A program made the position numbers and the translations under genes. Under the pieces are notes generated by a model, which was not told the DNA's origin, ran no database searches, and worked only from the letters and a program-made list of their open reading frames with translations. From DATHTS01 sp041940425 (GTDB taxonomy: Bacteria > Acidobacteriota > Blastocatellia > Pyrinomonadales > Pyrinomonadaceae), in contig JBGTSF010000017.1 in assembly GCA_041940425.1 (NCBI GenBank), positions 1-64,000 of the forward strand: 64,000 nucleotides of DNA, in the 5' to 3' direction. Positions 26,588 through 34,211 of the stretch are shown piece after piece. Each line of letters opens with the position of its first letter. Positions within the stretch are counted from its first letter, which is position 1.

Positions 26588-26614
26588 CTGCCTACTGCCG
26601 CTGCCTACTGCCAA
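26588..26614. repeat. Heptamer tandem repeat (CTGCCTA)
   Basis: CTGCCTA, CTGCCG (one base short), CTGCCTA, CTGCCAA. It ends at the stop codon of the minus-strand gene that follows. Confidence 0.8.
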
Positions 26615-27850
26615 CTATCTTCCGCCTTTTCTCAAAGACGACAATCTGAAAGCCTGTTTTCTGACGGCTTCGGGGACGTTGCGGTTTTTGGCAATGGCGT
26701 CCAAATCCTTGATTTGCAGACGGGTTAAAATATTCATCGCGTTGGCGATCGGCGTGCGCGGGTTTCGCGCCAGATTATGCATAATCGCATAATTTCGCGC
26801 CCATTTCCGGTTGATGAAAATTTGCCTGAGAACGTCTTCCGGCACGGTGCGCATCGAAGCGATCTTTTCCACTTCCTGCTCGGTGATCTTGGCGTTTTGA
26901 ATGACGGCTTGCGCGACGACGCGGTTCGGGTCGCGGACCAAGATATTGCGCGCTTCGCGGTCGCCCTTCATCGCCAGTTTGATGCGGTCTTTCATCGTCA
27001 TCCGCATAATGCGCTGAATCATCGAAACGCGGTCGTTCGACAGTTCGCTGTCGTCTTCGAGCCGGAATTCGCCGAGGATTTTATTGACTATTTCCTGCCG
27101 CTGTTCGTCGCTTTCCTCGTAGATGTCTTCGAGATATTCCAGCCCGAGCCACGAATCGTCGGTTTCCGCGTCCGATACCTCGATATGTTCGGCGAGCAGA
27201 AGCGCGTCATCATAGCTCAGATTGGTTTCCGAAGCGAGTTCCTGCAAATCCTTTGAAAATTCGGCTTGCTCGATAAACTCCGCCGCCGCGTCTTTGCCGC
27301 GCGCGCGAAGTTCGTTGGCGATCTGCTGCGCGCCGCGCGTCTTTTCAAAAAATTCGCGCTTTGTTTCCGCCGCGCGGCGTTCGGCTTCGGCGGTGCGAAA
27401 TTGATTTGAAATGATCGCGTCAATGATCGCCGGAGTCTGGATCAGAAGCTGTTGATTGAGCGAGATCAGTTCAAGCAATCTGCCTTCGCGGGTGCTGTGC
27501 GCAAATTTCGTGATCGCGTCGGGCGGCGTTTGCGGGTTGGTCAGAATCGCTTCGTAAACCGGTATGGAAAGATTTTCCTGTCCGGCAAAATAGGCGAGAA
27601 CCTGCGGCGCGAGCTGACCGGATTTGATATTCAGTTCGAGTTCGTCCGCGTTTTGCGAAGCGAGCGTCTGCCGCGCGTTCGAGGAAAGTTCTTCATCGCC
27701 GGCGGCGGCGAGCGCGACCAGAATTTCCAACAGATCGGTCTGCGGCAGAGGCAAAATTCCGCGTGCGGCGGCAAGCTGCGCCTGACGCGGCGCGGAGCCG
27801 GAAATGATCGCCCTGACGGTCGGATTAGTTGACTTTATTTCCGTGTTCAT
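26615..27850 (-). CDS. Helical repeat protein of unknown function
   Basis: 411 residues, no signal peptide, entirely helical by appearance. It looks like a HEAT- or leucine-rich-variant type repeat protein: VRAIISGSAPRQAQLAAARG, VYEAILTNPQTPPDAITKFA, EARNILVRDPNRVVAQAVIQ and YAIMHNLARNPRTPIANAMN repeat a helix-turn-helix of about 35 residues with conserved N-P. A central charged part contains a coiled coil (ERRAAETKREFFEK). Probably a cytoplasmic scaffold. Alone between two gaps; upstream of it (27851-28064) lies the promoter region of the dehydrogenase. Confidence 0.7.
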   Translation of the reverse strand: MNTEIKSTNPTVRAIISGSAPRQAQLAAARGILPLPQTDLLEILVALAAAGDEELSSNARQTLASQNADELELNIKSGQLAPQVLAYFAGQENLSIPVYEAILTNPQTPPDAITKFAHSTREGRLLELISLNQQLLIQTPAIIDAIISNQFRTAEAERRAAETKREFFEKTRGAQQIANELRARGKDAAAEFIEQAEFSKDLQELASETNLSYDDALLLAEHIEVSDAETDDSWLGLEYLEDIYEESDEQRQEIVNKILGEFRLEDDSELSNDRVSMIQRIMRMTMKDRIKLAMKGDREARNILVRDPNRVVAQAVIQNAKITEQEVEKIASMRTVPEDVLRQIFINRKWARNYAIMHNLARNPRTPIANAMNILTRLQIKDLDAIAKNRNVPEAVRKQAFRLSSLRKGGR

Positions 27851-27972
27851 AAATTGACTGGAGAAGGTTTTCGATTATCAGTTTTAAGGAATGCGGCGAC
27901 CGCGCGAAATTTACAAAACGGGCTGTGCCGGTTTTGATTGTAACATAAACTTTTCTGAAAAAGCGCATGTTC

Positions 27973-28001
27973 TTGACAGTCAAAATTTATTAAAATAGTC
28001 T
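27973..28001 (+). promoter_or_regulatory. Sigma-70 type promoter candidate
   Basis: TTGACA (27973-27978), 17-nt spacer, TAGTCT (27996-28001). The -35 box is perfect, the -10 is mediocre. About 63 nt before the dehydrogenase start. Confidence 0.5.
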
Positions 28002-28064
28002 TTAACTTTGCAAGAAATCATCTCTTGCCTTATATCGAAAAAAAGCCTCCTTTATAAATAATTT

Positions 28065-30857
28065 ATGATAAAAGACGAACTAAAAAATCTTATTGCCGAA
28101 AAACGCGCCGTGATCGGCGTGATCGGTCTCGGTTATGTCGGTCTGCCTTTAATTGTCGAATTTTGCCTGGAGGATTTTCAGGGCATCGGTTTCGAAGTTG
28201 ACGCGAAAAAAGCCGAAGCGATCAACAAGGGCGATTCTTACATCGTTGATGTCAAAAGCGAAGACGTTAAAAAATGCGTCGAAAACGGAAAATTGACCGC
28301 AACGACCGATTTTTCAAAATTAAACGAATGCGATGTCATCATCATCTGCGTTCCGACGCCGCTTCGGAAAACAAAAGACCCGGATATGTCTTATATTCTG
28401 GCTTCCGGCGCGGAAATTCAAAGATATATGCGGAAAGGTCAGCTCATCATTCTCGAATCAACGACCTATCCCGGAACGACCGACGAAGTTTTACAGCCGA
28501 TGTTCGAGGAAAAAGGCTTTAAATTGGGCGAAGATTTTCTGCTCGCCTTTTCGCCCGAACGGGTTGATCCGGGCAATCCGCAGTTTCAGACGCACAATAT
28601 CACAAAAGTCGTCGGCGGCGTCGGCGCGGATTCGACCGAAGCGGCGGCGTTTCTCTATTCGCAGATCGTCGAAAATGTTCACGCCGTCAGCTCGGCGCGC
28701 GTCGCCGAAGCGTGCAAACTCTGGGAAAACACCTTCCGCGCGATCAATATCGGAATGGCGAACGAGATGGCGAAAGTCTGCGCGGCTTTAAATATTGACA
28801 CATGGGAAGTCGTCCGCGCGGCAGCGACCAAGCCGTTCGGCTTTATGCCGTTCTATCCGGGACCGGGCATTGGTGGACATTGTTTAGCCGGAAAAGAAAC
28901 CGTTATCGTGCGCGATAAAAATGGCAGGAAAATTGAAAATCTTGCTGAATTATTTGAAAAGGAAAGTGCGAAAACCAGAGTCCGCCAATTTGAAGTTCAC
29001 GGAAGCGATGTAATTTACAAACCCGAACTCGAAGCCTTATCAATCAATATGGAGACGAATAAAGCCGAATGGAAACCCGTTCATTATTTGTTCAGGCGCA
29101 AAACTGATGTTGACTTGGTTGAGATCACAACAAGTGATAATCGCAAATTAACCGTTACCGATCTGCATCCGATGCTCGTCGCCGATGAAAACGGAAAATT
29201 GAATGAAATTTTTGCAAAGGATTTGAAACCAACTGACAGATTGCCGATTCAAAATCTTTTAGATGAAAAGGAACACGAAGCTGCAAACTTGAAAATAAAT
29301 TTAATTTCTTTAATGTCTGATGAATTAAAAGAAAAGGTTCGTGTTTGTTTAAAGGAAGGAAGTTTTAACAATTTCCGCGAGATTCTGAAAAAACATATTT
29401 CCTCCGAAAGAGTTTGGGAACTTCCTAAAGCCGACTATCTGAGTTTGAGTGATTTTCTGAAAGCCGAAAAGGATTTGAAGATTTCGCGTGAGAATTTGAT
29501 TCTGCGAACCGGACGCGGAAATTCGGCAAGTTCGTTTCCGGCTGTTGTCGAAATTACCCCGAATATGGCGCGTCTTATCGGCTATTATCTTTCGGAAGGC
29601 TGTGCGACGACCGAAAAAGGAAATGAGCGAATCCGCTTTTCTTTTCATCGTAAAGAAACCGAATTTATCGAAGATGTTTGCAAGATTTTAAAAAGCGAAC
29701 TCGGAGTAGAAACTTCTATAAACTATTCAAAAGTTGACCAAGCTACGCACGTTCGCGTTGCATCCGCCTTATTCGGCTGGTTTTTAGTCAAAGTTTTGGA
29801 ATGCGGCAAGCGTTCAACCGAAATGCAAATCCCCGAAGTTTTGCTTGATGCTTCGGTCAAACATAAAACCGAACTTTTGAAAGGTCTTTTGCGCGGCGAC
29901 GGCGACGTTTATGTAAAATCAGGCACGAATTCTTACGAGAAAAACGGAAAGGCTTACACACATCGAAACACAACGGGTGAAATCGGATATTTTTCAAGCA
30001 GTCCGAAACTTTTCCAACAAGTAGTTTTTCTTTTACAAGAAAAAGGTTTCACGCCTACTTTCAAACGCACCAAACCGCATCTGCAAATGAAAGGACGTGA
30101 ACAACTCGAAAAAATGTCGGATTGGTTAGGCGAAAAAGGCGCGAAACTTCAAACTTATTTTGCAAATAATTTGCGAACTGCTAAAAGCAAAACTTTCAAA
30201 TCGTTTGGTGAAATGATAACCGTTCCCGTCAAAGCAGTTGAAATTATCAAAACACGCAAACCGTTTGAAGTTTTCTCGGTCGAGGTTGACGACAATCATA
30301 CTTTTGCGACTTCTTACGGAGTTTTTGTTCACAATTGCATTCCTCTGGACCCGCATTATTTGAGCTGGAAAGCGCGTCAGCACGGCTTTGATTCGCGCTT
30401 TATCACTCTGGCGGAAGAGATCAATTCCTCGATGCCGAAATATGTCGCAGGTTTGGTGCGCGACGCTTTGAACGAAAATGAAAAGAGCGTGAAGGGCGCG
30501 AAGATTTTGATCTTGGGCGTGGCGTATAAAAAAGACATTGACGATATGCGCGAATCGCCTGCGCTGTCGGTGATTGATCTGCTTCGTTCGCGCGGCGCGG
30601 AGGTCGTCTATCACGATGCATTCGTGCCGGAAGTGACGTTCGACCATGCCTACACCATCGGCGACGGCGAACCGCTTCACAATCAGGAATTGACCGACGA
30701 ACTTATAAGTTCAGCCGACTGCGTCGTCATCTGCACGGAACATTCGGGCGTTGATTACAATCGCGTCTGCGAACTCTCAAAAGTCATCGTTGACACGCGC
30801 AATGCTCTGAATGAAGATCTACGGAACGGAAGTAAGGCGAAAATCGTGCGCCTTTAG
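28065..30857 (+). CDS. wecC: UDP-N-acetyl hexosamine dehydrogenase with intein
   Basis: The host enzyme oxidises C6 of a UDP-sugar (probably UDP-ManNAc or UDP-GlcNAc) to the uronic acid for surface polysaccharide. N-terminal Rossmann GVIGLGYVGLPLI, then CVPTPLRKTKDPDMSYI, LESTTYPGTTDEV, and the active-site loop PGPGIGGH | C | IPLDPHYLSWKA. The C-terminal UDP-binding domain has LILGVAYKKDIDDMRESPAL. The 930-residue frame is 485 too long: an intein fills codons 273-757, exactly before the catalytic cysteine (codon 758). Spliced, the enzyme is 445 residues, the normal size. The epimerase gene wecB follows, which favours ManNAc as substrate; WbpA-type GlcNAc use is the alternative. Confidence 0.9.
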   Translation: MIKDELKNLIAEKRAVIGVIGLGYVGLPLIVEFCLEDFQGIGFEVDAKKAEAINKGDSYIVDVKSEDVKKCVENGKLTATTDFSKLNECDVIIICVPTPLRKTKDPDMSYILASGAEIQRYMRKGQLIILESTTYPGTTDEVLQPMFEEKGFKLGEDFLLAFSPERVDPGNPQFQTHNITKVVGGVGADSTEAAAFLYSQIVENVHAVSSARVAEACKLWENTFRAINIGMANEMAKVCAALNIDTWEVVRAAATKPFGFMPFYPGPGIGGHCLAGKETVIVRDKNGRKIENLAELFEKESAKTRVRQFEVHGSDVIYKPELEALSINMETNKAEWKPVHYLFRRKTDVDLVEITTSDNRKLTVTDLHPMLVADENGKLNEIFAKDLKPTDRLPIQNLLDEKEHEAANLKINLISLMSDELKEKVRVCLKEGSFNNFREILKKHISSERVWELPKADYLSLSDFLKAEKDLKISRENLILRTGRGNSASSFPAVVEITPNMARLIGYYLSEGCATTEKGNERIRFSFHRKETEFIEDVCKILKSELGVETSINYSKVDQATHVRVASALFGWFLVKVLECGKRSTEMQIPEVLLDASVKHKTELLKGLLRGDGDVYVKSGTNSYEKNGKAYTHRNTTGEIGYFSSSPKLFQQVVFLLQEKGFTPTFKRTKPHLQMKGREQLEKMSDWLGEKGAKLQTYFANNLRTAKSKTFKSFGEMITVPVKAVEIIKTRKPFEVFSVEVDDNHTFATSYGVFVHNCIPLDPHYLSWKARQHGFDSRFITLAEEINSSMPKYVAGLVRDALNENEKSVKGAKILILGVAYKKDIDDMRESPALSVIDLLRSRGAEVVYHDAFVPEVTFDHAYTIGDGEPLHNQELTDELISSADCVVICTEHSGVDYNRVCELSKVIVDTRNALNEDLRNGSKAKIVRL
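28881..30335 (+). mobile_element. Intein with LAGLIDADG endonuclease
   Basis: 485 residues. Block A begins CLAGKETVIVRDKNG (Cys1 nucleophile). Block B is LTVTDLHPMLV with the T-x-x-H. The endonuclease has two dodecapeptide motifs, ARLIGYYLSEGCAT and ELLKGLLRGDGDVYV. Block F is EVFSVEVDDNHTF, block G is GVFVHN followed by Cys+1 of the host. All residues needed for standard class 1 splicing are present, and the endonuclease motifs keep acidic residues, so it may still home. It is visibly more AT-rich than the host exteins, as expected for a mobile insertion. Confidence 0.93.
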
Positions 30858-30862
30858 GCGCG

Positions 30863-30961
30863 TCATTGGTCATTAGTCCTTTGTCCTTAGTTGGTTGAAT
30901 TTTAACTGTGAACTCAATTTTTACTCAATCAGCAAAGGACAAAGGACAAAGGACAAAGGAC
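30863..30961. repeat. Heptamer repeat hairpin (TCCTTTG / AAAGGAC)
   Basis: Left block TCATTGG, TCATTAG, TCCTTTG, TCCTTAG (30863-30890); right block four perfect AAAGGAC copies (30934-30961). The blocks are largely complementary. The last AAAGGA lies 4 nt before the wecB ATG. Confidence 0.92.
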
Positions 30962-30964
30962 TAA

Positions 30965-32059
30965 ATGCAAAAAATCCTGAATATTGTCGGCGCGCGACCG
31001 AATTTTATGAAGGTTGCGCCGATCGTCCGCGAGATGAAGCGGCGCGAAACGGAATTTTTGCCGCTCATTGTCCATACCGGACAGCACTACGACGCGGCGA
31101 TGTCGGATTCTTTTTTTCGTGATCTCGGAATCCCAAAGCCCGATCATCATCTCGAAGTCGGTTCGCACTCGCACACGGTTCAGACGGCGAAAATAATGCT
31201 GGCATTCGAGCCGGTCGTTTTAGAGGAAAAGCCGGATTGGGTTTTGGTCGTCGGCGATGTCAATTCGACGATCGCCTGCGCTCTGGTTTGTGCGAAATTA
31301 GGCGTTCGCGTGGCGCATGTCGAAGCCGGACTTCGCTCGCACGATAGAACGATGCCCGAAGAGATCAACCGCATTCTGACCGATGCGATCTCCGATCTGC
31401 TTTTGACGACATCCGAGGACGCGGACGAAAATCTGAAAGCCGAAGGCATTGCCGAAGATAAAATAAAATTTGTCGGCAATGTGATGATTGATTCGCTGTT
31501 TTATAATCTGGAAAAATCGAAAAGTTCAATTGTTCGCAAAGATTTGGGCTTGACGGAAAACGAATACGCGGTTTTAACGCTTCATCGCCCGTCGAATGTT
31601 GACGAGCAGGAAATTTTGACGGGCTTGCTCGACGCGATCGCGGCGGTCGGCGGAAAAATTCCGGTAATTTTTCCCGTTCACCCGCGAACGCGGCACAACA
31701 TCGAACAATTCGGTCTTGCCGAACGGATCAAAAATTCGAATATTTGCCTCATCGAACCGCTCGGTTATCTCGATTTTATGCGTCTGTATTCGGGAGCGCG
31801 CATCGTTCTGACCGATTCGGGCGGTCTTCAGGAAGAAACGACCGCGCTCGGCATTCCGTGTCTGACTTTGAGAAAAAACACCGAACGCCCGATCACAATT
31901 GAATTGGGAACAAATCAACTCGTCGGCACGAATCCCGAAAAGATCAAACAAGCCGCTTTTGAAATTTTGGAAAACGATTCAAAGCTAGACGCAAAAATCC
32001 CGCCTCTCTGGGACGGACACACGGCGGAACGCATCTGCGACGCACTATCAGAAAATTAG
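30965..32059 (+). CDS. wecB: UDP-N-acetylglucosamine 2-epimerase
   Basis: Converts UDP-GlcNAc to UDP-ManNAc. Opens with ILNIVGARPNFMKVAPIV; HTGQHYD, VVGDVNSTIACAL, HVEAGLRSHD, LTLHRPSNVD, and LTDSGGLQEETTALGIPCLTLR are family signatures with the catalytic Asp, Glu and His residues. 364 residues, normal length. With the upstream dehydrogenase it would give UDP-ManNAc uronic acid. Its stop TAG (32057-32059) is inside the next hairpin. Confidence 0.95.
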   Translation: MQKILNIVGARPNFMKVAPIVREMKRRETEFLPLIVHTGQHYDAAMSDSFFRDLGIPKPDHHLEVGSHSHTVQTAKIMLAFEPVVLEEKPDWVLVVGDVNSTIACALVCAKLGVRVAHVEAGLRSHDRTMPEEINRILTDAISDLLLTTSEDADENLKAEGIAEDKIKFVGNVMIDSLFYNLEKSKSSIVRKDLGLTENEYAVLTLHRPSNVDEQEILTGLLDAIAAVGGKIPVIFPVHPRTRHNIEQFGLAERIKNSNICLIEPLGYLDFMRLYSGARIVLTDSGGLQEETTALGIPCLTLRKNTERPITIELGTNQLVGTNPEKIKQAAFEILENDSKLDAKIPPLWDGHTAERICDALSEN

Positions 32060-32136
32060 CCACGAACAAACACGAAAGAACACGAAAGAATTTTTAAATT
32101 ATTTTTCGTGTCTGTTTGTGTTTGTTCGTGGCTAAT
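32055..32136. repeat. CACGAA decamer hairpin, copy 1
   Basis: Arms 32055-32088 and 32103-32136 begin with the perfect ATTAGCCACGAACAAACAC and continue with some mismatches; the inner decamers are ACGAACAAAC, ACGAAAGAAC, ACGAAAGAAT. Lies between wecB and the convergent rhodanese gene, covering the wecB stop codon. Confidence 0.88.
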
Positions 32137-32143
32137 TCAGTTT

Positions 32144-32620
32144 CTATTCGCTTTTGCCCATCGGGTAACCCGCGTCTCTCCATGCTTGAGTTCCGCCGAC
32201 GAGTGCATAAGCATTTCCGATTCCTTTTTCTTTTAATTTAGCAACCAAACTGGCGCTGGAATGTTCGTTCGGTCAGGAACAGTAAACGATGAGTTTTTTG
32301 TCCTTTGGAAGGTCTTTGTATTTCGCTTCGAAAGACTCGATCGGCAGATTGAACGCGCCTTTGATGTGATCCATTTTGTATGAAGATTCGGCGCGCGTGT
32401 CCACGAAAACCGCGTTGCCCGCGTCGAAATCCTTTTTCGCTTCTTCGAGCGTGATGCGCGGCGCGTCGTCTTTATGTCCGTGTTCGTCCGTCTTCGGCGC
32501 GGACGTGGTGTTTGTCGCTGTCGCTTGTTCCGTCTTCACCGGTTCGTCGGCGGTTTGACAAGCGGTCAAAATGCCCAAACCGAAAAACAGTGCGGCGAGC
32601 ATCATTAAATTAAATCGCAT
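32144..32620 (-). CDS. Rhodanese lipoprotein, probable selenoprotein (in-frame TGA)
   Basis: 158 residues if the TGA at 32275-32273 is read as selenocysteine (residue 116). Residues 1-20 are a lipoprotein signal with lipobox LTAC, then a Thr/Ala/His-rich linker (to about 55), then a full rhodanese domain: AVFVDTRAESSYKMDHIKGA, LPKDKKLIVYCSU, then PNEHSSASLVAKLKEK and ALVGGTQAWRDAGYP. The reading frame after the TGA keeps the family's C-terminal half perfectly, with no other stop until TAG at 32146-32144. The TGA stands where relatives carry the second Cys of a C-x-C motif. Strong GGAGG before the ATG. Without recoding the product would stop at 115 residues and lack the C-terminal half of the domain. 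Confidence 0.82.
32240..32257 (-). promoter_or_regulatory. Candidate bacterial SECIS hairpin
   Basis: In the mRNA, AGCGCC pairs with GGUUGCU (one bulged U, one G-U pair) around loop AGUUU. The loop G is 23 nt after the UGA, inside the usual window for bacterial SECIS, and sits at loop position 2 as expected. The stem is short, so this is a candidate, not proof. Confidence 0.5.
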
Positions 32621-32633
32621 TAAATTCCTCCAA

Positions 32634-32703
32634 ATTGGTGATTGGTAATTAGTAATTGGTAATTAGCTAAAAACCAATTACCAATTACTAATTACCAGTT
32701 ACC
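32634..32703. repeat. Heptamer repeat hairpin (ATTGGTA / ACCAATT)
   Basis: Left block ATTGGTG, ATTGGTA, ATTAGTA, ATTGGTA plus a partial copy (32634-32666); right block ACCAATT, ACCAATT, ACTAATT, ACCAGTT plus ACC (32673-32703). Complementary arms. The right block ends at the base before the purF stop codon. Confidence 0.92.
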
Positions 32704-34101
32704 TTAACTATTATCAATCGTCGGCTCGCCGCCCGCAACTATTGTCGGGTATTTTCCGTTCCAACAGGCGACGCACGCCGAATCTTTTTCCAAACCGATC
32801 GCTTTGAGCATTCCTTCCATCGAAAGATAGCCTAAGCTGTCGGCTTCGATATAGCGGCAGACTTCCTCGACGGACATCTGCGCGGCGATCAAATCGGCTT
32901 TGCGCGGCGTGTCAACTCCGTAATAGCACGGGCTGACGGTCGGCGGGCAGGAAATTCGCATATGAACTTCGCGCGCTCCGGCTTCGCGCACCATCTCGAC
33001 GATCTTTTTCGAGGTCGTGCCGCGCACGATCGAATCGTCAACCAGCACGACTCGTCTGCCCTGAATCAAATCTTTGATCGGATTTAATTTCAAACGCACG
33101 CCGAATGAGCGGATGTTCTGCGACGGCTCGATAAACGTCCTGCCGATGTAATGATTGCGGATGATCGCCTGCCGAAAGCTGATGCCCGACTGCGCCGAAT
33201 AACCGATCGCCGCCGCCACGCCCGAATCGGGAACGGGAACAACGAGATCGGCTTCGACCGGATGCTCGACCGCAAGTTGTCTGCCCATTAAATGCCGCGA
33301 TTGATTGACCGAAATGCCGTAAATGATCGAATCGGGACGCGAAAAATAAACGTGTTCAAATGCACAAACCGCTTTTTGTTTTTTCTCGAACGGGAACGAC
33401 GAATGCAGACCGTCCGCGTCTATGACGAGCATCTCGCCCGCTTCGACCTCGCGCACATATTCGGCATCAATCAGATCGAAGGCGCAGGTTTCGCTGGCGA
33501 CGCACCACGCGTTTTTCAATTTTCCCAGAACCATCGGGCGAAATCCGCGCGCGTCGCGCACGGCGATCAATGCGTCGGGCGTTAAAAAAAGAAGCGAAAA
33601 CGCGCCTTCGGTGTCCTGCAAAACTTGAGCGATTGCTTCGATAGGATTTTCCGCTTCCGTTCTGGCAATCGAATGCAAAATGGTTTCCGTGTCGGAAGTC
33701 GAAGAAAAGATCGCGCCCGCTTTTTCCAGTTCTTCACGCTTTTGATTCGCAAACGGCAGATTCCCGTTATGACAGACCGCGATTTGCCCGTGCTGGCAGG
33801 TTACGGAAAACGGTTGAACTTCCTTGATCGTGGATTTCCCGGCGGTCGAATAGCGCGTATGCCCGATCGCGCTTTTTCCTCTGAGATTTCTTAAAACGTC
33901 TTCGCTCAAAACATCCGCCACCAGACCGATCGAGCGAAACTGGTGCAGATCGCGCCCGTCGGATGAGACAATGCCGCACGCTTCCTGCCCGCGATGCTGC
34001 AGCGCGAACAGCCCCAATTGCGTTATCGTCGAGGCTTCGTGATGTCCGAAGATGCCGAAAATGCCGCATTCTTCTTTGAATTTGTCGAGAATAAAACTCA
34101 T
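32704..34101 (-). CDS. purF: Amidophosphoribosyltransferase
   Basis: First committed step of purine synthesis: PRPP plus glutamine to phosphoribosylamine. A short propeptide ends at Glu11-Cys12 (EECGIFGIFG), where cleavage frees the catalytic Cys of the class II glutamine amidotransferase. HRGQEACGIVSSDG and GHTRYSTAG follow. The C-terminal PRT domain has VVLVDDSIVRGTTSKKIV. SCPPTVSPCYYGVD and DSACVACWNGKYP hold cysteines placed like the Fe-S ligands of the Bacillus-type enzyme. 465 residues, normal. Confidence 0.96.
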   Translation of the reverse strand: MSFILDKFKEECGIFGIFGHHEASTITQLGLFALQHRGQEACGIVSSDGRDLHQFRSIGLVADVLSEDVLRNLRGKSAIGHTRYSTAGKSTIKEVQPFSVTCQHGQIAVCHNGNLPFANQKREELEKAGAIFSSTSDTETILHSIARTEAENPIEAIAQVLQDTEGAFSLLFLTPDALIAVRDARGFRPMVLGKLKNAWCVASETCAFDLIDAEYVREVEAGEMLVIDADGLHSSFPFEKKQKAVCAFEHVYFSRPDSIIYGISVNQSRHLMGRQLAVEHPVEADLVVPVPDSGVAAAIGYSAQSGISFRQAIIRNHYIGRTFIEPSQNIRSFGVRLKLNPIKDLIQGRRVVLVDDSIVRGTTSKKIVEMVREAGAREVHMRISCPPTVSPCYYGVDTPRKADLIAAQMSVEEVCRYIEADSLGYLSMEGMLKAIGLEKDSACVACWNGKYPTIVAGGEPTIDNS

Positions 34102-34130
34102 CTGCTTTTATTTTGCCACAAAAAAGAATC

Positions 34131-34204
34131 AGCCACGAACAGACACGAAACTTCACGAAAAATAATAGAAAAATTTTCGTGTTCTTTCGTGTTTGTTCGC
34201 GGCT
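34131..34204. repeat. CACGAA decamer hairpin, copy 2
   Basis: Arms 34131-34161 (AGCCACGAACAGACACGAAA) and 34174-34204 are complementary with a few mismatches. Same family and almost the same wording as 32055-32136. Lies between purF and fahA, both on the minus strand. Confidence 0.88.
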
Positions 34205-34211
34205 ATAAAAT

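Noticed and set aside
32273..32620. Rhodanese gene as a simple truncated pseudogene
   Set aside because: The frame after the TGA is fully conserved with family motifs and no other defects, and the TGA is at a Cys position; decay would not be expected to look like this.
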